Assembly: GCF_003202155.1 (NCBI RefSeq)
Contig: NZ_QFLI01000001.1
Location: 248,001 to 312,000, forward strand
Source of the DNA: Marinifilum breve
Lineage (GTDB): Bacteria; Bacteroidota; Bacteroidia; Bacteroidales; Marinifilaceae
Reading direction: 5' to 3'
DNA length: 64,000 nucleotides
Shown: piece after piece, positions 34,950 through 44,200 of the stretch
Position numbering within the stretch: the stretch's first letter is position 1
Layout of the letters: the number at the start of each line of letters is the position of its first letter
Notes under the pieces: generated by a model
Database searches by the model: none
The model's input: only the letters and a program-made list of their open reading frames with translations
What the model was told of the DNA's origin: nothing
Position numbers and translations under genes: made by a program

Positions 34950-35063
34950 TTTAAAAAAGCCTGTTTGGCGAATTTTAATCGATCAAAACTTCATTTCAAT
35001 CGTGTTGAGGCTATCATAAGCTCGATGCTATAAATATCAGACAATTTATAATCGTTTTTTTAT

Positions 35064-37679
35064 TTAATCAACAAGTACAATCTTTCGCTTCACTTGCTTA
35101 TCCAGATATTGTATGAGTATATAGTAGACACCAGAAGAAAGTCCATTCAGGTTCAAATCAGCACGATTGCCCGAATTTAAATATTCTATGATCTTCCTCC
35201 CTGCAGAATCGAATGCACTCAAATGAAACTCATTCACCTCATCGTGTTCGATCAATACGGTAAAAATACCATCACTCGGATTTGGATATACCTTCACCTC
35301 TCCTTCTGCCTCATCGCCTGGTTCGGGTGTAGGGTCTGGCTCAGGATCGGTACCGGGATTAGGATCTCCAGCAATGGTATCACGAACCACCAAATTGTAC
35401 ATTCCTTCAGCCAAATCAACCGTAATCTCAAAAATACCATCCTCGTTGGAGTCACCTGTTCTGGCCAAATCATCGTTTAAAAACACACCATAAGAGGTAT
35501 TGGCCTGCATATCCAAAGCAAAAATCTTTATGGTTCGGTTTCCGTCAAGCGGATTTACCGAGTAGGTAGAATTTAATGTATCACCTTTAGAATGGAACAG
35601 GTACAAATGATTCTCCCAATCCACTCCAATGGTGCTTTCGTTTTTAAACAGTTCACCACCCGCATTCGATGGGTTTTGATTATCGCCAATTTTAATGGTA
35701 TGCATATAAACCAAATCCTCGATTACTTGCGTTGGCTCAACTTCAATTCTCCACGTTCCCGGATGTGCCGATTCAAAATCAGGACTGTTATTTGGCGGGT
35801 AATTCGTCCCATTTACCCAATATTCATAAGCACTCCCTCCAATTAAGGTTGTGGTGGTAGATTCCGGCAGCAAAGTGCGGATGGCTACATTTCCATTTCC
35901 ATGTGATGCCTTATAATCCTTGCCATTATAGGTGATAATTTTATTGGCAACCGCAGTATTCACCACCTGACCGTTTATATCGGGGCGATTGGCAAAATGA
36001 TTGATGTATTTGGCTTTTCGTTCTTGCGAAGATACATTTCGCAAATGCAAATGATCCAACACAATTACCCGATCAGGCTTGTGATACAATAATCTGCGTT
36101 CGAACCGATCCAATTTATCAGATGCATAGGAATCTGCGGCATCGCTGATATAATAAGCATACTCATCGTCAGCTGCAAACTTGAGCCACTCTCCTCTTCT
36201 GTGATCTCTATCATTAACCTCACCTACATTCTCCAATCGATCGGTCCATATTTGGCCGCCATCATTCGAAACAGATCGCCCAAAGGCACGGTAAGATTCT
36301 GATCCATCGAATACACAAATGGAATTGTGTGCAATGGTACGCGAATAGTAATTGTTATAATGATTTGTGCCATAAGAGTCGTAATGACCTGCATCCAAAA
36401 TTTGGGGTTTGTCTTTTATAATTACAAAGTGGTTGTTGTCTCTGTGTTCGTGATCGGCACGTTTGGCTGGTGCACAATAGTACCAAAGCATGGTGGCATC
36501 CTCGTCCCATGAAGTTCGGCTTACGGCCAATCCGGTTTTGTCGGCCCACCAATCCAAAGGAGGTTGGGGATGCGAAACCGTAGCAGCTTCAAAATCTTTA
36601 AATAAAAGTTTTTGAAATACCAGGTTCGAATTGTTCAGGTATTGGGTTGCTCCATATTTTTGAACCAGGTACTGACTTCTTTCGTCGCCAAACTCTGCAG
36701 CATGTCGATACATTACCCTGTTTGCCTGATCTAAATCAATTACAGCATCACCCAAATGAATGGTATAATTATCTGGACGATAGAAATACCAGTATTGATT
36801 TATGGATTCCCTAATCCAGGCTTGCTCCTGATAGTAATCTGTTCCTGTCGCGATTTTCATATCATCAAAAAACTGGTACTGACGTGGCAAGCCGAACATG
36901 GAATAAGCTGCTCCCCAATTCCAACCACCATCATCATCACGAAAGTGAGCAAATGCAGGGAGAATTCCATTTTCCCACTTATCCACCAAAGTAGCGTACC
37001 ATGAATTAACATCCGACATCTGGCCTGACGATAAACCATCGGCTCCATGAAGAGCAAGAGCCGCATGCATAGTAATTCCGCAATTGTAAATGTTATGGCT
37101 GGTTACATAGCTATTGCCCGAAGGAGTCAAAACATAATTGTCCATAAAGTACTCCAAAACCCTATACAAAGCTCTTGATAGTTGTTGCCTCTTCAACTGA
37201 GGAACATCATTGTAGGTCCAATCGAGAAGAATGGCTCCATAATTACAATTGTTCCTAAGTAGGTTCTCTTTGGTATCTCCTGAGTAATTGTCGAAGTTTA
37301 AAGAGTTCAGGTACTCTACATATCTAGAAATGATGAATTCGCAACGCTTCAAAGCCAATCCATCCGTTCCCATTTTCAGTAGAAAGGCAGTCATTCGTGA
37401 CATTTGAAATGCATCGCTCGAACCAAACTCAAAATTCCATTGAGTAGAATCCGAACCAACCATATAGGTTTTTGAACTGGTCACCCAATTTCTATCGTAG
37501 GCACTTTTAAATCGCTGGTAAGTTTCCTGGCACTCACCACTTGTTATATTCGCTTTTAACCAGTCAAAGCGCTCCTGACTCAATTCTATTCTTGGATGTT
37601 GTTCGTTAACAAGTGGAACATCCTGGGAATAACAACCAAACAGTAAAAAGAAAAATAGAAATACCAATACACTTCTCAT
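35064..37679 (-). CDS. Secreted heparinase II/III-like polysaccharide lyase with T9SS sorting domain
   Basis: An 871-aa protein with a signal peptide (MRSVLVFLFFFLLFGCYSQ). An alpha-helical toroid fills residues 40-370. A heparinase II/III-like beta-sandwich domain starts around 385, marked by KRADHEHRDNNHFVIIKDKP and GHYDSYGTNHYNNYYSRTIAHNS, with candidate metal- and substrate-binding histidines. A Pro/Glu/Asp-rich linker (about 776-799) leads to a C-terminal type IX sorting domain (VYPNPSDGIFTVLIEH near 803, ending in VKRKIVLVD). It is therefore exported through T9SS and probably attached to the cell surface, where it would cleave a uronate-containing polysaccharide; the substrate is unknown. 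No adjacent SusCD genes. Confidence 0.87.
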   Translation of the reverse strand: MRSVLVFLFFFLLFGCYSQDVPLVNEQHPRIELSQERFDWLKANITSGECQETYQRFKSAYDRNWVTSSKTYMVGSDSTQWNFEFGSSDAFQMSRMTAFLLKMGTDGLALKRCEFIISRYVEYLNSLNFDNYSGDTKENLLRNNCNYGAILLDWTYNDVPQLKRQQLSRALYRVLEYFMDNYVLTPSGNSYVTSHNIYNCGITMHAALALHGADGLSSGQMSDVNSWYATLVDKWENGILPAFAHFRDDDGGWNWGAAYSMFGLPRQYQFFDDMKIATGTDYYQEQAWIRESINQYWYFYRPDNYTIHLGDAVIDLDQANRVMYRHAAEFGDERSQYLVQKYGATQYLNNSNLVFQKLLFKDFEAATVSHPQPPLDWWADKTGLAVSRTSWDEDATMLWYYCAPAKRADHEHRDNNHFVIIKDKPQILDAGHYDSYGTNHYNNYYSRTIAHNSICVFDGSESYRAFGRSVSNDGGQIWTDRLENVGEVNDRDHRRGEWLKFAADDEYAYYISDAADSYASDKLDRFERRLLYHKPDRVIVLDHLHLRNVSSQERKAKYINHFANRPDINGQVVNTAVANKIITYNGKDYKASHGNGNVAIRTLLPESTTTTLIGGSAYEYWVNGTNYPPNNSPDFESAHPGTWRIEVEPTQVIEDLVYMHTIKIGDNQNPSNAGGELFKNESTIGVDWENHLYLFHSKGDTLNSTYSVNPLDGNRTIKIFALDMQANTSYGVFLNDDLARTGDSNEDGIFEITVDLAEGMYNLVVRDTIAGDPNPGTDPEPDPTPEPGDEAEGEVKVYPNPSDGIFTVLIEHDEVNEFHLSAFDSAGRKIIEYLNSGNRADLNLNGLSSGVYYILIQYLDKQVKRKIVLVD

Positions 37680-37801
37680 CTTGTCCCTTTATTTGATATA
37701 CCGAAGTATAAAATACAAAAATTCAAGGGATTGAGCAGATTAATATTTCATAAGTCTGCTTATTTAGAATGGTAAATCTGTTCTATCGAAAAATACAGGA
37801 A

Positions 37802-39160
37802 CTAAGCAATTTGATGGTTCAACTTTCTGAACTCCCTGATGATAAAGATTCCCGCTATCATCGCTGAACCAACATCTGAAATTGGTCCTGCAAACCAAAC
37901 TCCATCAAGTCCTAAATAATTGGGTAGTATAAAAAGAATAGGAATCAAAAGAATTACTTGTCGCATTAAGGTAAGCAAAGCAGATACTCCTGCTTTTCCG
38001 ATAGATTGAAAGTAATTTCCTACAATAATTTGAAATCCAACCACCGGAAGAGCGATTAGAAAGGTTTGAAGTCCTTTGGCACCCACCTCCAATAATTCCT
38101 TGTCGGTGCTATTAAATGCCAGCACCATGGTTTCAGGAAATATTTGAACCATTATCCACCCAAATACAGCAATACCTGTTGCAGCAACCATACAAATTTT
38201 TAAAGTCTCTTTAACTCTATCGAAATGTTTGGCTCCATGACTAAATCCGAAAATTGGTTGTGCCGCCATATTAATGGCAACAATAGTCATCACAATTAGC
38301 ATGGCAACCGAATTGATTACTCCCATGGCTGCTATGGCAACATCATTGCTAAATTTAATCAATTGTACATTATACAATCCTTGCACAAAACTACCTGCAA
38401 TTTGCATAGAGAATGGTGCAAATCCAATGGAAATGATATACCAAATAATTTGAGGATTCAACTTAAAATTAGTGGCACTCAATCTAATTACCGATCGATT
38501 ACTTCTAAAGTGTTTGATCACCCAAATACACAAGATAAGTTGAGATATAATGGTAGCATAAGCTGCTCCAGCAACTCCCATATCCAAAAGAAAGATGAAT
38601 ATTGGATCGAGAATTATATTGGTTCCTGCACTAATTAACATGGAGTACATGGCGATTTTTGCATTCCCTTCAGAACGAATCAAATTGTTCAAAGAAAAAC
38701 CAACCACGTTAAAAACAGCACCATATAAAATGATATTCAAGTATTCATTTGCAATATCCTTGGTGTCTACAGAAACTCCAAACAATTGCAAAAGTGGATC
38801 TTTAATGGCAAAACCCAAAATGGTAATTATTGCAGATACAATAAGCATTAGGATAAAAGAGTTACCCAAAACCCATTCTGCTCTTTTAAAGTCTTTCTTG
38901 CCAAGATTTATTGAGATTCGAACACCTGCTCCCAACCCTATTAGCATACCAAATGCCATAAGAATAAGCATGATAGGATATACCGCACTTAATCCCGAAA
39001 GTGCAATTGATCCAACACCTTGGCCTATAAAAATTCTATCTACAACATTGTATAGTGAGTTGATCACTACTCCCGTAAATGCAGGCCAAAAATACTTCCA
39101 CAGCAAGCTGCTTATTTTGGCATTCTCTAATTCGTATACGTTTTGGCTGTTTTTATCCAT
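37802..39160 (-). CDS. MATE-family multidrug efflux transporter
   Basis: A 452-aa membrane protein with about twelve transmembrane helices, expected to export drugs or metabolites by cation antiport. The start is taken at the inner ATG (39160, MDKNSQNVYELENAKISSLLWKYFWPAF). An upstream ATG (39199) would add MLPGILGTFVPLS. A promoter-like TACATTTG lies between the two, which favours the inner start. Diagnostic regions are NVVDRIFIGQGVG (N-terminal half) and SFVQGLYNVQLI with AAQPIFGFSHGA (C-terminal half). A single gene downstream of the cupin on the same strand. Confidence 0.9.
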   Translation of the reverse strand: MDKNSQNVYELENAKISSLLWKYFWPAFTGVVINSLYNVVDRIFIGQGVGSIALSGLSAVYPIMLILMAFGMLIGLGAGVRISINLGKKDFKRAEWVLGNSFILMLIVSAIITILGFAIKDPLLQLFGVSVDTKDIANEYLNIILYGAVFNVVGFSLNNLIRSEGNAKIAMYSMLISAGTNIILDPIFIFLLDMGVAGAAYATIISQLILCIWVIKHFRSNRSVIRLSATNFKLNPQIIWYIISIGFAPFSMQIAGSFVQGLYNVQLIKFSNDVAIAAMGVINSVAMLIVMTIVAINMAAQPIFGFSHGAKHFDRVKETLKICMVAATGIAVFGWIMVQIFPETMVLAFNSTDKELLEVGAKGLQTFLIALPVVGFQIIVGNYFQSIGKAGVSALLTLMRQVILLIPILFILPNYLGLDGVWFAGPISDVGSAMIAGIFIIREFRKLNHQIA

Positions 39161-39171
39161 AGAAAGTGGGA

Positions 39172-39179
39172 CAAATGTA
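39172..39179 (-). promoter_or_regulatory. Candidate -7 element (TACATTTG) for the MATE gene
   Basis: The minus strand reads TACATTTG 12 bp upstream of the preferred start. A TTTG lies 17 bp further upstream, giving a near-consensus -33/-7 pair and an almost leaderless transcript. Confidence 0.45.
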
Positions 39180-39300
39180 CCAAGAATGCCTGGTAACAAA
39201 GACTAATTACAAACAAATTTTATTAATAGTCGGTAAGTGGTATTAGTTAACAGGTAAAAAGTACCTGATTGCCTGCAAACTTATACAAATAAGGTTAAAT

Positions 39301-39321
39301 AAAAAAAGACGTCAATCTTTA
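39301..39321 (-). terminator. Possible weak terminator after the cupin gene
   Basis: On the minus strand AAAGA, a 6-nt loop and TCTTT are followed by a T-run, 6 bp after the cupin stop codon. The stem is only 5 bp, so this is tentative. Confidence 0.35.
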
Positions 39322-39326
39322 AAGAA

Positions 39327-39659
39327 TTATTTCAGTTTATACCTATCACTTTCCGCAAAATAGTCCATAACTATGGTCCTACGATTAAATTTAGCCGAAT
39401 GTAAAACGCCATCTGGTATAAAATAATGATCACCTTTTCTATATTTTTTGGTTTCACCATCAATCGTTAGATCCATATCTCCATCAATCACCATTCCCCA
39501 CTGAGCTCCATGTGAATGGCGAGGCACTTCACCAATTGGTTCAATATCAAAAAATACAATCTGATGATTTTCTCCTTGTGCTACCCAACCGCGAACTCCA
39601 TTAAAAGGAATATCTGCTTCGGGCAAATTCTTAATCATGTCTGGATATATGTCTTGCAT
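39327..39659 (-). CDS. Cupin-domain protein
   Basis: A 110-aa single-domain cupin. The first motif is PRHSHGAQWGMVIDG, with His-x-His but no Glu in the usual place. The second is GDHYFIPDGVLHSAKF, with Gly, Pro, Gly and the third metal-ligand His. It would bind a metal and act as a small enzyme or sensor; nothing points to a substrate. It follows the AlkD-like pair on the same strand at a 29-bp gap and may be co-transcribed with them. Confidence 0.87.
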   Translation of the reverse strand: MQDIYPDMIKNLPEADIPFNGVRGWVAQGENHQIVFFDIEPIGEVPRHSHGAQWGMVIDGDMDLTIDGETKKYRKGDHYFIPDGVLHSAKFNRRTIVMDYFAESDRYKLK

Positions 39660-39688
39660 TTAGAATTAAGATTAAATTCGATTGAAAT

Positions 39689-40348
39689 TTACAAATACTT
39701 ACTGCCTTCCCTAACACTAAGCGGCGATAAAGGATACTTGGAGATGAATTCTTTGACCCAATCGGGATTAAATTTTGAATACTGGCGCAATGCCCAACCT
39801 ATGGCTTTATTCACAAAGAACTCATTACTCAAATTATTTGCGATAATTGTCTTTGTAAGAAATTCTGTATCTACATCATTCTTGTATTTTAATTGAAATA
39901 GAATGGATGCACGTTTCAGCCAAATATTCGAACTGATGATCCAATCCCCTAAAACCTCGGTCTTTAATTCAGGATATTTTTGACACAATACTCCTACCAA
40001 AGGAGCCAAGGAATCAACTGTATCCCACCAGGATTTTGTAACGATCAATTGTTCCAGGTTTGAAATATCTGATTTTTCAAGCTGCTTCTTTAATTTCCCT
40101 AGATATTCCAGAGCCAGGTATTGAAATTCTCTTTCGGGAAGTTCCCATAAATAATGAACCAAGTTCCAATCTATTACTTTTTCCTTGGTCATTTCTTTTA
40201 AAAAGTTTTTGCTCAATTGGGCCCTTTTAGGTTTAGGCAATCCCAGAAAAGGGAAATGATTTTTCATGTATGCCGACATTTTTCTGGCATTGGCCTCGTC
40301 AGAATTCTTTCTAAACTGTTCTACTATTGGGATGGTTTTTGTTTGCAT
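39689..40348 (-). CDS. AlkD-like DNA alkylation repair protein
   Basis: A 219-aa all-helical HEAT-like repeat protein. By family, AlkD glycosylases remove alkylated purines from DNA without base flipping. Key residues are present in KSWWDTVDSLA (Trp and catalytic Asp), LKRASILFQL (Arg) and KAIGWALRQYSK (Trp/Arg). The start is taken as the ATG at 40348 (MQTKTIPIVEQF); an in-frame TTG seven codons upstream is less likely. It lies 41 bp downstream of a second AlkD-like gene. The two are diverged paralogues, not a recent duplication. Confidence 0.88.
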   Translation of the reverse strand: MQTKTIPIVEQFRKNSDEANARKMSAYMKNHFPFLGLPKPKRAQLSKNFLKEMTKEKVIDWNLVHYLWELPEREFQYLALEYLGKLKKQLEKSDISNLEQLIVTKSWWDTVDSLAPLVGVLCQKYPELKTEVLGDWIISSNIWLKRASILFQLKYKNDVDTEFLTKTIIANNLSNEFFVNKAIGWALRQYSKFNPDWVKEFISKYPLSPLSVREGSKYL

Positions 40349-40389
40349 GATAACCTTGTTTTTTGCCAAAGCTTAACTATACTTTTCTA

Positions 40390-41097
40390 TTAGCATCTAG
40401 CCGTTTTTTTCTTCTTTCCTACCCTTCCCTTGTCTATTATTTTCTGCAGGTATTGTGGGGCAAAAGGTACTTTACATGATGTTTTTCCCATGTACACATT
40501 TACCTTGCCAATTTTCTCGGCTGTTTTCATTGACAGGTCGGTAAGTTCTTCCACATAAGCTCCAACTGATATTACAAAGCCATTCATGGTATATTTTACC
40601 CTATTCAAGCATGTATGAATCTCTTTTTCTACTCGTACCATTAGGCTTTTCAGTAATTCTGTATCCAATTCTTCATCGGCTTTTAAAGCAACCAAACTCG
40701 ATAAAGTAGACCAACCTGCTGCCGTAGTATTTTCATCCTTGGATTCAATCCATTCCAAAGCCAGTTCCAAACCAAATTGTGATTCAGCAGCAATCCATGG
40801 CACAGTATATTCACTTATCATAGACCAATACGCTCCTTTCACCCATTTCTGCAGATCCTCTTTGGTCATTAGTTTTTCATCGGCAATTAATCCTGCGAGG
40901 TACATTGCATCCGAATTCCCCGAATCATACAATTCCAAAGACAAATGATAATCTTTCTTGATCTTCTTCACTATCTTTTTTAGATCCTGAACCTTCACTC
41001 CATAAAATGGTTCACGAGCTCCATGTTTTATCAGAACACTTTTTGTTCCTTCATTTCCGTATGATTCCAATTCTTTTAATACTTCTTCTTTGGTCAT
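40390..41097 (-). CDS. AlkD-like DNA alkylation repair protein (second paralogue)
   Basis: A 235-aa helical protein. VLIKHGAREPFYGVKVQDLKK (about residues 21-41) and GLIADEKLMTKEDLQKWV then WSMISEYTVPWIAAES (about 88-120) match the variant AlkD group in Bacteroidota, while TMNGFVISVGAYVEEL is near the C-terminus. The catalytic Trp-Asp pair of classic AlkD is less clear here, so activity is less certain than for its neighbour. A basic tail (GRVGKKKKTARC) might bind nucleic acid. First gene of a likely three-gene run with the other AlkD-like gene and the cupin. Confidence 0.82.
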   Translation of the reverse strand: MTKEEVLKELESYGNEGTKSVLIKHGAREPFYGVKVQDLKKIVKKIKKDYHLSLELYDSGNSDAMYLAGLIADEKLMTKEDLQKWVKGAYWSMISEYTVPWIAAESQFGLELALEWIESKDENTTAAGWSTLSSLVALKADEELDTELLKSLMVRVEKEIHTCLNRVKYTMNGFVISVGAYVEELTDLSMKTAEKIGKVNVYMGKTSCKVPFAPQYLQKIIDKGRVGKKKKTARC

Positions 41098-41233
41098 TGT
41101 ATTATCATTTTAACTTTTTCTATATTTTGTCTTAACAGAAAACGGAAGGTTATCTATTAATTTTGAAAAACTATCAGTTTTCAGCTGCAAGCCTTTGGTT
41201 AATTACTAATTGAACATTGTTAACTGATCATTG

Positions 41234-44200
41234 CTAATTGTCTTTCGCGTTTATTTTAAACACATCAGCATATACTAATCTTGGTTGATTTTCTTCATTT
41301 ACAGCACTGGCGATACTTTTGATATTTCCTCTTGCTGGTGCAGCACCTTCAAACTCTTGTACAATTACTTGTAAAGGCTGGTCTTTATATTTCCTGCTCA
41401 ATTTAAACTCCCTTGAAATTGTAAAATAGTTATTTTTCACCACACTTCCTGAAATTGGAATACGAACTCCTTCATCTTCCAGACTCTCCTCATTTCTGCC
41501 ATCTCTTACACTTCCGTAAACTGGCTGAACCAATGCAGGATCAAGGAAACTAATGTCCAAATAGTTTCCTGTATTCCCATTTCTATCCAATGCATTGGAT
41601 ATCACCCCTTCAATCTGCAGTGTAAAACGTGAATTCATATTGTCCTTTTTAAAGGTAAGCGTTGCAATGCGCTCGGGTACCAGTTGAATGTAATCGGCCA
41701 TCACAATGGAAGACAGGCAAACATCGCGACCTGCCTTACGAACTGAATGCGGTTGATATCTGGCCAAAGCCAATTTTACGAATGGGAAATACATCTTGCC
41801 ATGATTAATGGCAAAATCGGCATACCATAACTTCCTTTCCTTATCAAACTCTACAGGGTAGGCAATTGCATTTACCTTTACATTCTCCTTGCCGGGATAT
41901 ACCAATCCCTTGTCAATACTTGGATTGTGCCTAAAATCATTAATTCCAGGATAGTTCATACTTCCAGGTTTCGATGGACGAATAGGATCTTGTGCCCAAT
42001 GGGTAAACAGGTTATTGAACCCTGGCGTTCCCAAAGCTGCAATAGTCTGCGATATCTTCGATGGATCTGATCCCGGCAATACTACCGCCAACATCTCATC
42101 TTCACCAGTTGAAAACCAAGGACGTTTCAAGTATACACGCAATCCGCCACCTAAACGATGTTGACGCATTGCCATGGCTGTTTTTGTCTTTCTCCACTCA
42201 AATGTTGGAATCACATAGTCAACAAACGGAATCTTCGGGCGATCGGAACTTAAGATGTTCACCTTTTCGAACCATTCTCCATCCCTGGTAATTTCCAATC
42301 CTTCCGATTGGATTAGCTTATCGAAATGCTCCGCATACCTTGTTGTTGCTTCAGGATGATAATCCACATAACGGTGTTTGGTATCTCCAAACTTGTGCTT
42401 TAGTGCTCCACTAAACTCACTTGCCAAACTCACCTTTAATTGTGGCTTTGCCTGATTGGCCTGTCCTTGGATGGCAATTTGCTTGGAAGGATCTTTCTTC
42501 TCAGGAAGACTTCCTTTATCTACAGTTTTATCGTGATATTGTATGTCAATTTCTTCTACATTATCTGAATGATCTACCCAATCCGGCTCAACCGCTCTTG
42601 GATCATCTCTTCTGTCTCTCCATCGGGCTTTATATTCTACCTTATGGGTTGAAAATCCGTGTACCGAAAACCTGGTATGTAGCCATGCATGTGTATCATC
42701 GTAATTCTTATCAGGATTAATGATTTCGATTTGAGGGGCATCTACAGGCTGTTGAACTGCATGGGTCAATTCGATTTCCCGCGCCGGACTAATCATCCAA
42801 TGTCTTCCGGTTTTTGCCAGCTCTTTAAGCTTTGTAATATTCCCAGGGTTATCCTCCTGAAGCAGTTGCCACATCCCCGAAAGTTCTTCCATATCCTTCT
42901 CTTTCCAGAAAGTAGAAAACCTCAGTTTAATTCTTTCTCCCTTTGGCAGAGATACAATTAAAACCCGGGCAGAAGCATTCCAATTAAAGGCTGTACTTCC
43001 TTCTACCAACTGAATACGCAAAGATTTTGCTTTGAACCATTCATCATCAGAGAGATTAATATCAGTATTATTCGAACTTAATTCATCATTGCCAAAGAAG
43101 CTAAACAATCTCGGTTCAAAAGTTTGTGAATGTGTATCATCAAATCCATCAGCTAAGAAGAGAGCCAAACCTGCTGCTGCAGGATCAGGCAAATAAATCA
43201 GATCCACCTGATCTCCCTTGTACACTTTTTCCTTTCCATTCTCCCCTTTTTCCAGTTGCACTTCCTTCGAACTGATCAGTTCATACAACGCCTTCGCTAC
43301 TTCTGGATTGTTCCCAAAAGCCTTATCAAACTTGGCATGTTGCTCAGCAATCAATTGGGAATTTCTTGGTGGCAGAAAATGTCTTGTTGCTTCTGTATTC
43401 TCACTTGAATCTACATTCCCATATCTTCCCTGAAACTCCTCGGTGCTCATATTGTAATTACTTCGAACCACCAATTCCTCCAAAGCTTCACCATCTTTCA
43501 GTTCCGATCCCAACAGCAATACGGGATTCATCAAAGCATCATATCTATAATATCTAAATCCGCGAATAACTGCTTCCGAAACTTTCTCTGGTTGCGAATC
43601 AAGAGGTACACTATTCCCTGCCAAATCCACCGTTCTCACACGAAGCATATAATCCTTTCCAAATCGCAATCTTGGCAATGTTCCCTTCACCGTTTCTGTT
43701 TTGGTATGCAATCTGAACTCTCTGGTAGTATCAAACTGGTACTTCTTTACCTCAACATTCTTTGATTTGTTCACATAGTCCACTTGTTTTGATGGATCTA
43801 CATTATCATCTTCGGCTTCATTAATAGCATAACCTGGCTTAGGAACCGATAAACTCCAACCTTCCCAACGAATCATATTTTCTCCAACGAATAGTTCATT
43901 GGCATTCTCTGTATCCTCGGCAGCTGCGGTTTGTATGAATCCCTCATCAGTCTCAATATCATCTATGAATTCTTCTACATTACCAGAATCGAAGTAGGAA
44001 TAAGATTCCTTTCTCATGTGCAAAGAATGCCACTTCTCAGGCTCTGTTGAATAAGCCACATCCATTCTGTAGCCTTGCACCAAATCCTCGGCATATAATT
44101 TTTCATCCGAAAGAATGAGTTGTAAACTGTCATCCATTTTCGATGGATCGATGATCTTAGCTTGCAATTGTATCGCTTTAACAAACCTTGCATTTAAATG

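Larger units (their letters stand above)
34540..35063. other. 524-bp gene-free region with a tandem array
   Basis: Between the lactonase start and the heparinase-like gene end, both on the minus strand. The 41-bp array occupies 34622-34949. Open reading frames in three plus-strand frames here result from the 123-bp (41-codon) period and are not genes. 34950-35063 is AT-rich and shows nothing recognisable. Confidence 0.65.

Noticed and set aside
34585-35033. Overlapping plus-strand reading frames of 87-144 codons
   Set aside because: All three frames are open because the 123-bp repeat is a multiple of three. The proteins are direct repeats of the array and have no start context or homology signs.
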